A stretch of 64,000 bases of DNA from an uncultured Planctomycetaceae bacterium (GTDB lineage: Bacteria > Planctomycetota > Planctomycetia > Planctomycetales > Planctomycetaceae). Location: the NCBI GenBank assembly GCA_937916515.1, contig CALFSX010000278.1, positions 33,611 through 97,610 of the forward strand, written 5' to 3'. The notes beneath the pieces are model-generated. The model saw only the letters and a list, made by a program, of their open reading frames with translations. It was not told where the DNA came from and did not search any database. This document shows positions 37,715-47,228 of this stretch, in pieces (position 1 is the first letter of the stretch; each line of letters opens with the position of its first letter). The position numbers were made by a program, and so were the translations under genes.

Positions 37715-39010
37715 ATGAACACCAACACTTACACTAAAGCCCGGCGGATTGGCTGGAATACTGTTGGCGTTGTGCAGCTGGTATGCGTTGTTGCATTGGC
37801 GGTCGGCTGGCTGCTGCTGCCCCGTCACGCTCAGCAGCGAATTCTGGCTGACGTTGAACACGTTCGCCCACACACAGACGTCACATTCATCAACAAACAA
37901 CCAGCAACGATCGCTCCACTGTACAACGACGACAGCGTCGTGACGGATGCTGAGCTTGCGGCTGTCATTGAAAAAGTTGTGCCACGATTCAGCCGGAAAA
38001 AACTGCGGCCAAACTATGTGGAACATGCATTACGAATCTGGCATTCCAAAATCGAATTCGCAAAGCCCGATTTAGTTTCTGGCCCACAGATGGTGGACTA
38101 CCTCACCGATTCTGCCGCGTATGTAGATTCATGGGGGACGGACGCTGCGCCGATTCTGGAATCGGTTGACGAAGGAATTCATGTTCGCTGGGGCAAGGAT
38201 GGATCGACAAGCGTGCATCACGACCATCTGCTGGCTTGTCTGGCAGAAGCGGGCGTAAGCCTTGATCAACCAGTGTTCACGATTTCGAAACGCAGCGACG
38301 TGCAGCAGGTACTTGCTCAAGCATTGCGAGACTTTCGGCTGGACGAACGTGAAACCGAATGGTCTGTAATGGCATTCGCACTATATCTGTCGCCTCAACA
38401 GACGTCTGAATGGCACAACGCGGAAGGACGATTGATTACCTTCGACACGTTAGCTCACCGATTGATGCGGCAACGGCGAAGTCAGGGAGTTTGCCTGGGA
38501 ACTCACCGAGTCTATTCCTTAATGGCGTTGCTGCGTTTAAACGAAGATCATGGCGGCCAGCTGATCAGCTCGGAAACCCAGGCATCCATCAGTCAGTTTC
38601 TGCATCAAACGAAGGAATTGCTAATCGCATCACAAAGCGAAGACGGTTCGTGGCCTCCCAACTGGCACGACGGAGTTCACGCGACTGAGCGACGCGATCC
38701 TGATGAAAAGCTTTATCGCCGAGTCATCTCAACCGGCCATCATCTGGAATGGCTGGCCATCGCGCCCGTGGAATTTCACCCGCCTCACAATCAAATCGTG
38801 CAGGCGGCCCGCTGGGTGATCGACAATACGCAAAACACCCCACAGGACGTGATTGACGCAAATTACACCTATTATTCGCACGTCGCCAACGCTCTGGCAT
38901 TGTGGCGAGGCACAAATTTGTCCGGTTTTTGGACGAAATGGCCGGCCAATTCGCTACAGGAAGAAGCTCAAAACAGGGAATTCACTGGAAAAACAGTCGA
39001 CAATCCTTAA
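37715..39010 (+). CDS. Membrane-anchored protein of unknown function, helical-barrel-like C-terminus
   Basis: The protein has 431 residues and begins directly after the stop of the preceding gene. One N-terminal helix (VVQLVCVVALAVGWLLLP, about residues 19-36) anchors it. The C-terminal half is helical with a segment LLIASQSEDGSWPPNWHDGV that recalls the QW-type motif of alpha/alpha-barrel (prenyltransferase/terpenoid-cyclase-like) proteins, followed by HHLEWLAIAPVEFHPPH and YTYYSHVANALALWRG. No catalytic motif is identified. Zero spacing implies it works with the polytopic protein. The response regulator starts 77 bases later. Confidence 0.6.
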   Translation: MNTNTYTKARRIGWNTVGVVQLVCVVALAVGWLLLPRHAQQRILADVEHVRPHTDVTFINKQPATIAPLYNDDSVVTDAELAAVIEKVVPRFSRKKLRPNYVEHALRIWHSKIEFAKPDLVSGPQMVDYLTDSAAYVDSWGTDAAPILESVDEGIHVRWGKDGSTSVHHDHLLACLAEAGVSLDQPVFTISKRSDVQQVLAQALRDFRLDERETEWSVMAFALYLSPQQTSEWHNAEGRLITFDTLAHRLMRQRRSQGVCLGTHRVYSLMALLRLNEDHGGQLISSETQASISQFLHQTKELLIASQSEDGSWPPNWHDGVHATERRDPDEKLYRRVISTGHHLEWLAIAPVEFHPPHNQIVQAARWVIDNTQNTPQDVIDANYTYYSHVANALALWRGTNLSGFWTKWPANSLQEEAQNREFTGKTVDNP

Positions 39011-39086
39011 CAATCCACGGAGCTTCTAAAGCCAGGACGCACCCTAAACAGTTCGCCGCCGCCTCAAAGACTGAGGTTACAGCCAC

Positions 39087-39503
39087 ATGGTCATCGAAAC
39101 ACCCCAACCATTTCAGCTTTTAATAGCCGACGACAGTCGCGGTTTTCGTGAAATTCTGCGCGAGCTGTTGGAACCTCGTTTGCTGGTTTGTATTCACGAA
39201 GTGGAATCAGGCGAAAAAGCCGTTGAGTATTCTCAGGAATATCACATCGACATTGTGCTGTTGGACATGCACATGCACGTGATGACCGGTCTGGAAGCCA
39301 TGAAGCTGCTGAAGGATCTGAACGCCAACCGCCCCTGCATTCTGATTACGTCTGACGCTAACGATGCGTTGCGGCGAGACGCTGAAAAAGCGGACGCATA
39401 TTCCGTACTAAGCAAACCCGTGCATCGTCAGGAACTTTGCACCACCGTCTCGAATGCCCTGGAACACGCGTACAACGACCCTGGACTTGGCGTTTCCGCG
39501 TAA
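39087..39503 (+). CDS. Single-domain response regulator (REC)
   Basis: The protein has 138 residues and consists only of a receiver domain. The acidic pair (IADDS, about residues 14-18), the phosphoacceptor Asp in VLLDMHMHVMTG, the switch residue Thr/Ser in ILITSDAN and the conserved Lys in LSKPV are all present. It has no output domain, so it should act through a protein partner, or as a phosphate sink. No histidine kinase is adjacent. The pair of genes upstream lies in the same direction 77 bases away and may be co-transcribed. Confidence 0.92.
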   Translation: MVIETPQPFQLLIADDSRGFREILRELLEPRLLVCIHEVESGEKAVEYSQEYHIDIVLLDMHMHVMTGLEAMKLLKDLNANRPCILITSDANDALRRDAEKADAYSVLSKPVHRQELCTTVSNALEHAYNDPGLGVSA

Positions 39504-40008
39504 CGCAGTACAAAAGTGTCAGGCGCTGGCTGCGTTCCAAAATCGGCAGACCTGCCGACTCCGTCCACAGACTAAACTTCCAGCCACCGCTATTACAGCA
39601 GTGTACCTTTTCTGGTGGGCGTTTCTGACTCGTGCGAACCAGCCTGCATAGTCCGGTTGGCGTTTCCCCGGCCACAAGTCAGCCAAATTTGCTGTAGCCG
39701 ATTTGCAGCGTTTGCCTGCCTATGCGGGAATTCTACGGCGGTTTTGACGGCAACTATACGCCTGGGCGCGGTTGTAGTGTCTCCAACGCGCGTGACGTTC
39801 GTCCGATTTCTTCCCATGTCGACCTCTGGGAGGCCGCTATCGGTAAACGTGAACCTGGGGCGATTGTCTTTCCGATCACACAGATACGGGCCCGAACAGT
39901 ACGTCTGTTAAGCAGACGTATTCCATTGGCAAGGCAGCTAATGGTGAGTTCTCTTGAGTGAGCTATTTAACAAAATACTCAGACAGCTCGACGTATGGAG
40001 ACGGAATA
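39504..40008. other. Intergenic region before the TpsB-like gene
   Basis: About 500 bases with no recognised gene. Small frames on both strands are shadows or random. A ribosome-binding site GGAGACGGAATA precedes the ATG at 40009. The region probably carries the promoter of the transporter gene. Confidence 0.4.
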
Positions 40009-41808
40009 ATGAACAACGGTATAGTCATATCTTCACTAACCCCTACAAGCTGGCGAACCCGCTTGACGGTTGTGACGTGCGCAATGGTGTTGGCTACCAC
40101 GGCCATCTCTTCCAGCAGCGCTCAGGATTCTGAACGATACCGCCCCAACACGCCTTCCGTCACGCGAAACCATCGGCACCAACTTCCGTACATGCCCGCC
40201 AATCCTGTGGAAGGTTCGTACGACGTATTGGTGGATCAACTGAAAGGCGTCATGGTTCTTGCACATGCAGACCGCCTGCAGGATCCAATTTCAACGTTCG
40301 ATGGCCTTCGTGTCGACCCCGCCGCAGACCTGCATGTTGCTCGCGAAGATCTGTTTCGCGAAGCCGTGCGTTCTTACATGGACCAGCCGATCACGCTGCA
40401 CATGCTGAATCAGATGGCCTACGACATTGTCCAGGTTTATAAGCGATTCGGGCAACCGGTTGTTGATGTCACAATTCCAGCCGGTCAGGATATTACCGAC
40501 GGCATCGTACAGATTGTCATCGCAGAGTCCCGCATAGGTGCCATCCGCTACGAAGGCAATTGCTGGTTCAATGACTGCACCTTACGACAACAGTCGTGGA
40601 TTGCGCCCGGTCAAAGAATTTACATGCCGTGCCTGCATCAGGAACTGCAATGGTTCAATCGAAGCCCGTTTCGCAGTGTTGGAATGAGATTTGAACCGGG
40701 CACCGCAGAAGGCACAACAGACGTTGTCTACGAAGTCTGCGATCAGCAGCCCGCTCGATTTTTCATGGGATACAACGACAGCGGCCCACGCGTGACCAGT
40801 CGAGAACGCCTGCTGTTTGGATTCAACCTTGCAAACCTGGGCGGACACGATCGTCAGTTGAACTACCAATACACAACGGACGCCAGGTTTAGCGACACGA
40901 TAGAAGTTCACTCGCTAAGCTACGAAATGCCGATTTTCGAAAACCGTGACACGTTCACGTTACTGGCCAACTTTGGTGAAGTTGATACCGTAGTCGACGT
41001 TCCGATGGCAGCTCGACAAAACAGTAGTGGCCATTTCTGGCAGGTCTCCGGACGCTACAACCACACGCTGTGCGAAGACGAGTGCCAGCTGGACACATTA
41101 ACTCTGGGCTTTGACTTCAAAGGTGCCAACAACTTCGCAGACTACGGATTGTTTCCGGCAACGTATTCCGGCCCGGAAGTGCAGGTGTTCAACCTGATGG
41201 CTGGCCTGTCCAGCGAACAGACGTATTCTGACGGAACGACCCGCTATGCGATTGACGTATTTGCAAGTCCGGGAGGCCTGCTGCCGAACAATCACGCTCG
41301 TGATTTTAAGCAGGTGCGTTCCAATTCTCTGGCAACCTACATGTATTCGCGAGCTACTTTGGAACGCGTTTACGACATCGATTGCCGCAACGACTTTGTC
41401 GTGCGTGCCACGGGGCAACTGGGAAGTGGACGCCTGCTGCCCACAGAACAACTTGGTTTTGGTGGCTATAATTCGGTCCGTGGGTACGACATGAGAACCC
41501 TGAACGGCGATCACGGCTACTTTGTGAACCTGGAATATCGCACAAAGCCGTGGAAGGAATGCTGCAACGGAAAACTGAGCAGCCTGACCTTGCTGGGATT
41601 CAGCGACTTCGGGCAACAGTTCAATTCCGGCAACGATATCAATCAACCAGACAAAGAATTTCTGGCCAGCGCCGGTGCAGGACTTCGATATGCTCTGGAT
41701 CCCAACTGCTCAGTTCGTCTGGACTATGCCGTGCCGTTCACGTCCGTCAGAGGCGACCACAAAAACGAAAGCGGACGAATCCACCTGGGTGCCATACTGT
41801 CGTTCTAA
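40009..41808 (+). CDS. TpsB/ShlB-family outer-membrane transporter (two-partner secretion-like)
   Basis: The protein has 599 residues from the ATG at 40009, chosen for its upstream GGAGA; an in-frame start 51 bases earlier lacks one. A signal peptide ends in AISSSSAQ. Residues about 90-220 contain POTRA-like units (ITLHMLNQMAYDIVQVYKRF; GIVQIVIAESRIGAIRYEGN). A beta-barrel follows with the VRGYD motif (about residues 493-497; GFGGYNSVRGYDMRTLNGD), the conserved L6 tip of TpsB/BamA proteins. Several Cys pairs are unusual for an Omp85-type protein. No TpsA exoprotein is encoded in the window. It probably moves a secreted protein across the outer membrane, or inserts outer-membrane components. 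Confidence 0.85.
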   Translation: MNNGIVISSLTPTSWRTRLTVVTCAMVLATTAISSSSAQDSERYRPNTPSVTRNHRHQLPYMPANPVEGSYDVLVDQLKGVMVLAHADRLQDPISTFDGLRVDPAADLHVAREDLFREAVRSYMDQPITLHMLNQMAYDIVQVYKRFGQPVVDVTIPAGQDITDGIVQIVIAESRIGAIRYEGNCWFNDCTLRQQSWIAPGQRIYMPCLHQELQWFNRSPFRSVGMRFEPGTAEGTTDVVYEVCDQQPARFFMGYNDSGPRVTSRERLLFGFNLANLGGHDRQLNYQYTTDARFSDTIEVHSLSYEMPIFENRDTFTLLANFGEVDTVVDVPMAARQNSSGHFWQVSGRYNHTLCEDECQLDTLTLGFDFKGANNFADYGLFPATYSGPEVQVFNLMAGLSSEQTYSDGTTRYAIDVFASPGGLLPNNHARDFKQVRSNSLATYMYSRATLERVYDIDCRNDFVVRATGQLGSGRLLPTEQLGFGGYNSVRGYDMRTLNGDHGYFVNLEYRTKPWKECCNGKLSSLTLLGFSDFGQQFNSGNDINQPDKEFLASAGAGLRYALDPNCSVRLDYAVPFTSVRGDHKNESGRIHLGAILSF

Positions 41809-41815
41809 CCTGGCA

Positions 41816-42556
41816 CTACGCACTGGCCCGGCGAGGCGCGAAGCCGGTGCTGGAATCGAGTTTTTGAATGCGAGCTGACATGACTTCCAGAGTGTCGGCG
41901 ATGAGCTTTTGTTGTTGAACGACGCTGTTAAGCACTTCGGTCAACGACTCCAAACGAATGCGACTGGCTTCGTGGTGCTTTTGCAACAGCATCGTAACCT
42001 GCTGCAGGTCAGAAGGACCGCTCGCTTTTGCTGCTTCCTGACTGGCCCGAGCATTTTCAGCGACCGCTTTTAACAGCTCAACAACGCCGTCGTCGGGAGT
42101 GTGTGAAAGGTCTTCAACAAGAGCGATCTGCTCGCCAATGCGATCCAGAAGCCGTTCCATGTCAGATATGTCAGCAGCTGGTTCGTCGCAAAACGCAAAC
42201 GAATCTTCATCCAGAGTAATTCGGTCTTCTGCCGCCGCCAGCCGGAACAGCAAAGTGTGCCCGGCGATTTCGATCATGTCGCCATCAGCCAGCAGACACT
42301 GTTGTGTGGGCGTACCGTTGATCAACAACTGCGGACGTGTATGAGCACAAGTGAGATTGATGGAGTCTCGTTCAACATGCAACCGCGTATGAACTTCAGG
42401 AATGTCGCGATCGCCGAAACGCAGATTGCACTGTGCTCCACTGCCGATCAAAAATTCCCCAACAGTAATGGGTTCAACTGGATGGCGTCCGGCAGCCGAA
42501 GCGACTCGAAAATAGCCGACCGTGTCTTCCGGATAGATTTTACCTGAGTAATTCAA
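41816..42556 (-). CDS. FHA-domain protein with C-terminal coiled coil
   Basis: The protein has 246 residues if read from a TTG at 42556, which has GGAG at 6-nt spacing; a GTG at 42631 adds 25 residues that do not look conserved. An FHA domain (residues about 20-110) has the phosphopeptide-binding signature: FLIGSGAQCNLRF, then EVHTRLHVER and LINGTPTQQCLLADGDMIEI. The C-terminal half (about 130-240) is helical and heptad-like (AENARASQEAAKASG; LTEVLNSVVQQQKLIADTLE). FHA domains bind phosphothreonine peptides made by Ser/Thr kinases such as the one at 10854. It converges with the TpsB-like gene. Confidence 0.82.
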   Translation of the reverse strand: MNYSGKIYPEDTVGYFRVASAAGRHPVEPITVGEFLIGSGAQCNLRFGDRDIPEVHTRLHVERDSINLTCAHTRPQLLINGTPTQQCLLADGDMIEIAGHTLLFRLAAAEDRITLDEDSFAFCDEPAADISDMERLLDRIGEQIALVEDLSHTPDDGVVELLKAVAENARASQEAAKASGPSDLQQVTMLLQKHHEASRIRLESLTEVLNSVVQQQKLIADTLEVMSARIQKLDSSTGFAPRRASA

Positions 42557-42833
42557 GACGCTCTCCAGTATCGAATTCCGCAATTCAATGACGCGACGGA
42601 GTCTGCGCGCCGTGATGCAGCATGGCTTCACTTTGAAGAATCGACTGCCGTCACAATCGGCCTGAGCCGTATTTTAAAAATTAAGTAAAGTTTTGCGGCT
42701 GCAACGAATTCGACAGCGAAGTGCAGTGCAGACATCAACCGTTGTATACGGTTGTCACCACCCGAGTTACGTTAAGCGGCAAACCCTGGAACAAGCAGAT
42801 TTTGCCGAACTTGCGAATGTGTCCGGAAATCCC

Positions 42834-43052
42834 TAACAAGGGCTTCGCCCTTGACCTATTGGCGTGGTTGGCTGGAAGACATGGGACGTTCGAATCGCCG
42901 AGACGCTCCGTTGTCGGTACGACCAACACGCGCGCACCGATCGCGCATCATTTTGAGTAAGAATCTGATAATGGCTGTGCCCAACGCCGTGAAAGGTTTT
43001 GCGTTGGACTGTACAGTCGTTTAACCCGTGGCCTTCGACCACGGGTTAAACA
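42834..43052 (+). repeat. Dispersed modular repeat, copy C (modules 1 + 3)
   Basis: It begins TAACAAGGGCTTCGCCCTTG, contains ACGTTCGAATCGCCGAGACG and GCTCCGTTGTCGGTACGACC, and ends the first module with TTTTGAGTAAGAATCTGATA. Then comes the segment shared with copy A, ending in a hairpin around CACGGGTTAAAC. It lies between the FHA gene and the second lipoprotein/DUF1559 pair, the 537-base gap being otherwise empty. Confidence 0.82.
43019..43051. terminator. Strong hairpin, possible terminator
   Basis: Thirteen-nt arms (TTTAACCCGTGG at 43020-43031 with one further pair, and CCACGGGTTAAA at 43039-43050) enclose a 7-nt loop. It lies 42 bases beyond the minus-strand lipoprotein stop and at the end of copy C. 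There is no clear U-run on the minus strand, so termination is uncertain; it may simply be part of the repeat. Confidence 0.4.
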
Positions 43053-43093
43053 TGGAAATGATCCTTCACCGCGTTGGAAGGAAACGCTGCCCG

Positions 43094-43597
43094 CTATTTG
43101 CTTGACAGGTCAAAGTTGAACTCAGTTGCTGACGCGGACACGTCTGCTTCAAGCTCTGACTTCTTGTTGTACTTTTCAGGAACAAGTTCCATCGCTTTCG
43201 TTGGAACTTCGGCTCCCTTACCGTCCGCTTCAACTTCCCCATCTTCTTCTTCTTCTGAATCGTTCAGACCCAGAATTTTGCGAGTCGTGCTGATCCGGAC
43301 GACCTTTTTCCCGGGTACGACACCGTCCTGGTTTGTGTCCAGTCGCAGATAGTAATTTCCGCTGGCATCAGACTGACCGTACGAAAACTGGCTGGTTTCA
43401 GGATCTTCGAATGTAATCACGGCTCCCACAAGTGGAGTGCCATCCAGATTGATCGTGCCGGTTACGTTAACAAGGTCCAGCTTGGAATAGTCTGCGCTGG
43501 GAGCAGTGCTGCAACCCGCGACAAGCAGCAACAGGGCTACCGCAAACGTTGCACGAATCCGACCATCGTCGAAAAAGAAAGTATCGATGTTAGACAT
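43094..43597 (-). CDS. Small lipoprotein paired with DUF1559 gene
   Basis: The protein has 167 residues from the ATG at 43597; an in-frame ATG at 43624 is possible. The signal ATFAVALLLLVAGC is a lipoprotein signal. The mature part starts VTGTINLDGTPLVGAVITFE, then SDASGNYYLRLDTNQDGVVP, a carboxypeptidase-regulatory-like beta sandwich of the same kind as the protein at 23674. An acidic stretch (LNDSEEEEDGEVEAD) follows, and the end LVPEKYNKKSELEADV matches the LPxKYN pattern common in this planctomycete lipoprotein group. It lies beside a DUF1559 gene, 260 bases downstream of it. Confidence 0.8.
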   Translation of the reverse strand: MSNIDTFFFDDGRIRATFAVALLLLVAGCSTAPSADYSKLDLVNVTGTINLDGTPLVGAVITFEDPETSQFSYGQSDASGNYYLRLDTNQDGVVPGKKVVRISTTRKILGLNDSEEEEDGEVEADGKGAEVPTKAMELVPEKYNKKSELEADVSASATEFNFDLSSK

Positions 43598-43770
43598 TTG
43601 TTTCAGTTCTGAAATTGGTTTCATTTCATTGACGTCATTGCAAAATGACCACTGGACAATTCCAGTGGTCGCAATACTCTGAAGGAAGCACTCGCCCGCA
43701 GTCTTCGCTGTGCGGCAACAAGACTCAGGCAACATTGGCCAACAAACGCCCCTGCCAGCCTCGACGCTGA

Positions 43771-43860
43771 ATCAGTTCCCAGAGCGACAAAGCAGCGGCT
43801 CCAGCGTCCCACGTTCTTCCGCATGCCACGCCACCGGTTCAAGGGGCGAAGCCCTTGTTA
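43771..43860 (-). repeat. Dispersed modular repeat, copy D, overlapping a stop codon
   Basis: Read on the minus strand it begins TAACAAGGGCTTCGCCCCTT with one extra C relative to other copies, then GGCGTGGCATGCGGAAGAAC, GTGGGACGCTGGAGCCG and TTTGTCGCTCTGGG. Its first three bases (TAA) are the stop codon of the DUF1559 gene, so the repeat begins exactly where that reading frame ends. Confidence 0.78.
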
Positions 43861-44862
43861 GTATTCCCCGACAACTTCGCCACCGCCGATTGAGCCCAGC
43901 GAACGATAGACGTTGATGTCAATGTTTTCGGAGATGAAGCGAACTGAACCATCGGCGAGCGTAAAGTTGGCTCCACCAATGTGATAACTGCCAAAGCTTA
44001 GTTCTGCCAGAACTCCCGGGATGGATGGATCCAGGCGAGAATTGATTTTCGAGAACGCTGAACCAAGACCTTCAGAGTATTCCGTACCGCCAAGGTCACC
44101 CGGAATGCAGTCCCATCCACCGGTTGAGGGTGCACCGAATTGCCAATAGTCCATCCCCTGACCGTCACGCACATACGAGGGATCGGTGTAAGACTCTCCA
44201 ACCATCAAAGTTGACGAAGTACCATCGGTGATGTCGCGGATTCTTGTGCTGCTGCAGCCGAAGAAGATTCCGTCCAGCCCTTTTTGTTGCTCCAAGGCCA
44301 CCTTCGGTGAGTACGCTGCGGGGATTGTGGAAAGGTCATCAGAAATCGCATTCGATCCAGACACGGCTCGATAGCTAACCGGAACGCGCCCGACAATTCC
44401 GTTGTTGTCAATGTGTTCAGGTACGGCCATGCTGGCACAGCGAAACGCTGAAATCAGAGTGCCGCACGCGATTTCATTCGCTGCACCCGAATCCCAGTTG
44501 CCTGGCCCCGATTCCTGGAAGACAAATGTCTGGTACAGATTGGCCTGTTCAATTTGCGGCAGAATCATGGCTGACCAAAGCGTTTCGCGTTCATCAAAAC
44601 CGAACGGGAACGTGCCCACGGTGTCGTGATAGTTGTGCATCGCCAGCCCCAGTTGCTTCATGTTATTTTTGCACTGCGTTCTGCGAGCTGCTTCGCGAGC
44701 CTGTTGAACGGCGGGCAGAAGCAAGGAAATCAAAATGGCGATGATCGCAATCACAACCAATAGTTCGATAAGTGTAAAACCTCGAACCTGTCGACGGTTG
44801 ACGGTGCGTTTCAGTGGACTGAATGCCGTTGCGGAGGAATCAAATTTATGAGCTGTGGTCAT
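43858..44862 (-). CDS. DUF1559 protein with type IV pilin-like N-terminus
   Basis: The protein has 334 residues from the ATG at 44862; an upstream frame adds a non-conserved leader. The prepilin helix [20 protein letters not shown] begins at about residue 27, so this leader is longer than that of the homologue at 22452. The motif [20 protein letters not shown] follows, and the C-terminal [20 protein letters not shown] carries H-x9-DG. The last residues GGGEVVGEY match the NVVGEF end of the other homologue. The stop codon is contributed by repeat copy D. It is presumed a surface or pseudopilin-like protein. Confidence 0.92.
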   Translation of the reverse strand: MTTAHKFDSSATAFSPLKRTVNRRQVRGFTLIELLVVIAIIAILISLLLPAVQQAREAARRTQCKNNMKQLGLAMHNYHDTVGTFPFGFDERETLWSAMILPQIEQANLYQTFVFQESGPGNWDSGAANEIACGTLISAFRCASMAVPEHIDNNGIVGRVPVSYRAVSGSNAISDDLSTIPAAYSPKVALEQQKGLDGIFFGCSSTRIRDITDGTSSTLMVGESYTDPSYVRDGQGMDYWQFGAPSTGGWDCIPGDLGGTEYSEGLGSAFSKINSRLDPSIPGVLAELSFGSYHIGGANFTLADGSVRFISENIDINVYRSLGSIGGGEVVGEY

Positions 44863-45395
44863 TTTCTTTTCTCTGTCTACGACGCCGAACTTGATGGTTT
44901 GGCAGTACAACATGCCGGAAACCAGCAAAGCCATTCACGTGCTTTGCGATACCGGTGTAAGGTCGCGACAAGTGTTAAGATTCCTGGAAGACTTCAGGAA
45001 AATATGACTCAGGAATGCAGGATCAAAACCGCTCAGATACTCCAATTGTGGCGGCCCACATTTTTTTATTGGGCCCGACTTCACCATTTACATCAGGGGG
45101 AGCTCACTGCGTGGTTGCAGGCTTCAAACGGAGCCTCAGGCGAGTTGCGTGACTAAGTCACAGGACGCCCTGAACGATCGTGTGAGTCGTTTGAGAGCAC
45201 ACCCGTCACACTCCACCAGAAGACGATTGGAATACCAATTCTGGAGAAAACTGGTGGCTTCGCAGTTGCGACGCAATCGCCTTAAATGCACAGAAAGGTG
45301 CCATCCACGGCGCCATAAAACGGGCGGTTCAGTGCTTAATCAAAACAAAGGTCAGCGCAATGCGGTCTGGAAATCAGGTTTCAGGTTGATGATCA
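44863..45395. other. Intergenic region without recognised gene
   Basis: About 530 bases between minus-strand genes. It should hold the promoter of the DUF1559 gene. Plus-strand frames in it lack ribosome-binding sites and motifs. No repeat copy was seen. Confidence 0.4.
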
Positions 45396-46754
45396 TCACA
45401 CGGACGCCGCGGACGGCAGGCAGAGTTCGAACACCGCACCGCCAAGTTCACTATTCCTGGCGGTCAGGTAGCCACCGTGATCTTCTGCGATGCGTTTGCA
45501 GATGTTTAACCCCAGGCCAACGCCCTGTTTTCTGGTCGTGAAAAACGGCTTAAAGATTTCGCTCAGAATGGCTTCCGGAATCCCAGGACCGGTGTCTGAA
45601 ACCAGTATGCAAACCATGCCTTCTGTGTGTGCCTGCACGCTGAATCTCACAATGCCGCCATCCGGCATCACGTTTAGCGCGTTCAGTCCCAGGTTCAGCA
45701 CCAACTGCTGAATCTGATCTCGATCTGCGTCTAAGGCAAGGTCGCCCACGCTTTCTTCAAAGGCCAGCTTTACGTACTGTTTTCGCGCTTGCCCTTCCAG
45801 AAGTCGCAGTACATCGGGAATGATCTCACGCAACACCAGCGATCTTCGTTCGGCCGGCGACGGGCGAGCAAAGTCCAGCAGCGACGTGACGGATTGTTCC
45901 ATCCGCCGGATCTGGTCTTCCACAATTCGAACGTCTTCAGTCGGCAGTGTGGTGATGTCTCCGTCGGATTGAGTACTCTGAATCAGCATCTTGATGGCTG
46001 TCAGAGGATTGCGAATTTCATGAGCCACACCCGTCGCCAGTTGAGCCAGCGTCGCCATTTGTTGAGCACGAAGCGCTTCCTGTTCGCGAATGGCGTCCGT
46101 TCGTTCCTGTTCGGCTTTCAGCGATTCCGTAAGATCTCGCACGATGATTACAACGGGCGACTGATCGTCTTCACCGATCTTTCGTACAGATACGGAAGCC
46201 GGAAAAATTTCACCGCTGCGACGTCGTCCACTGGTGGACGCCGCTTCTCCAACTGCGGTTGATGCCAGACTGATTTCCGGCAGAACTTCAGAAACCGGCT
46301 TTGCCAGAATTTCTTTCGGAGCATGACCGAACAACTCATACGCCGCAGCGTTGTAAGACAAAACGGTGCCGGACGAATCAACCGTAATAATGCCATCGCC
46401 TGCATTGGCCACAACTGTGCTGGACAACGCCTGAGCTTCCAATGCAACTCGGCGAAGCGGACTGATAATGACCCACCACAACAGCGGCGCGCAAATGAAG
46501 GTGAGTAACGCCGAGTCAATCAGCGCTTCCCACAGCTTGGAAAGATTGGCCGGCAACAGACGCGGCAGCAGAAGCATAACGCCCGCTTCCACGGCAAAAA
46601 CAACAACCAGCACCAGCGCCAGTATGCGCCAGGGAGTTGTAAACAATCGCAGCAGGATGCTGTCTTTCGCGGTGTTTTCAGTTGAAGATTGGCTGCGCAT
46701 CCGAAATCCGGGCAGAGGGAAACTTATTAGTTGATCTGAAAAATGTCCGGACAT
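45396..46754 (-). CDS. PAS-domain sensor histidine kinase, NtrB/AtoS-like
   Basis: The protein has 452 residues from the ATG at 46754 (GGAG 7 bases upstream); a much longer frame starting at 47204 crosses the divergent promoter region and is rejected. Two membrane helices (about residues 38-60 and 72-95) are followed by a PAS domain (VVANAGDGIITVDSSGTVLS...), a HisKA box with ATGVAHEIRNPLTAIKML, and the ATPase domain: N-box NLGLNALNVMPDGG, G1 DTGPGIPE, F/G2 FFTTRKQGVGLGL. It is a complete transmitter without a receiver. The neighbouring gene on the other strand is a metal efflux adaptor, and no response regulator lies beside it. Confidence 0.88.
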   Translation of the reverse strand: MSGHFSDQLISFPLPGFRMRSQSSTENTAKDSILLRLFTTPWRILALVLVVVFAVEAGVMLLLPRLLPANLSKLWEALIDSALLTFICAPLLWWVIISPLRRVALEAQALSSTVVANAGDGIITVDSSGTVLSYNAAAYELFGHAPKEILAKPVSEVLPEISLASTAVGEAASTSGRRRSGEIFPASVSVRKIGEDDQSPVVIIVRDLTESLKAEQERTDAIREQEALRAQQMATLAQLATGVAHEIRNPLTAIKMLIQSTQSDGDITTLPTEDVRIVEDQIRRMEQSVTSLLDFARPSPAERRSLVLREIIPDVLRLLEGQARKQYVKLAFEESVGDLALDADRDQIQQLVLNLGLNALNVMPDGGIVRFSVQAHTEGMVCILVSDTGPGIPEAILSEIFKPFFTTRKQGVGLGLNICKRIAEDHGGYLTARNSELGGAVFELCLPSAASV

Positions 46755-47228
46755 CGCCGATCTCCAGTCTGCCACAGCATAATTTATGCACACCACAACT
46801 ACGACTGGCGCGCTAAAGATGCCGCCATTCAGCGAAAAGTCGCCTCCGCAATATTGGTGGGTAATGCAATCCATGTGCCACCAGTCGAAGTTACGAAATA
46901 CAGATTCAGACGCCCTCAACCGGAAGAAACCGAAGGGAAACAGCGTTCCGGATTCCAAATTGACTGGACAGAATCTGTCCATCGCCTGAGATACTTCTGT
47001 CCAATTCTGAAGGCGATAAACGCCCACAACGTGCACATTGTGCGGCTGTTTCTGCGTTTTAAACTGCTCCGCACGATTCGAGTCAGTAGTTTGGCCGTAA
47101 TCCCCCTGCTTAACGATGTTTGGCACCGAACGTGCTTTGTCTATTCCCTCAGTCTCTCCGCTTGATCGGGGAACCCGCAAAAACAGGCAACAGAAATCCA
47201 GCACGAACCTGAATAGGTGATCCCGCAG
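46755..47228. promoter_or_regulatory. Divergent promoter region between sensor kinase and RND efflux genes
   Basis: About 470 bases separate the two starts. It must serve both directions. No operator, riboswitch or RNA was recognised, and open frames on both strands here look random. Confidence 0.4.

Noticed and set aside
42880..42910. tRNA T-arm-like GTTCGAATC in the repeat
   Set aside because: No acceptor, D or anticodon stems pair around it, and other copies do not keep the sequence (GCTGGAATC, CTTGAACCG).
46743..47165. 140-codon plus-strand frame in the kinase/efflux interval
   Set aside because: No start signal or recognisable pattern; it overlaps the kinase start in the other strand.
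46755..47204. N-terminal extension of the sensor kinase (150 residues)
   Set aside because: It would cross the divergent promoter region and lacks any domain; the ATG at 46754 has GGAG at proper spacing.
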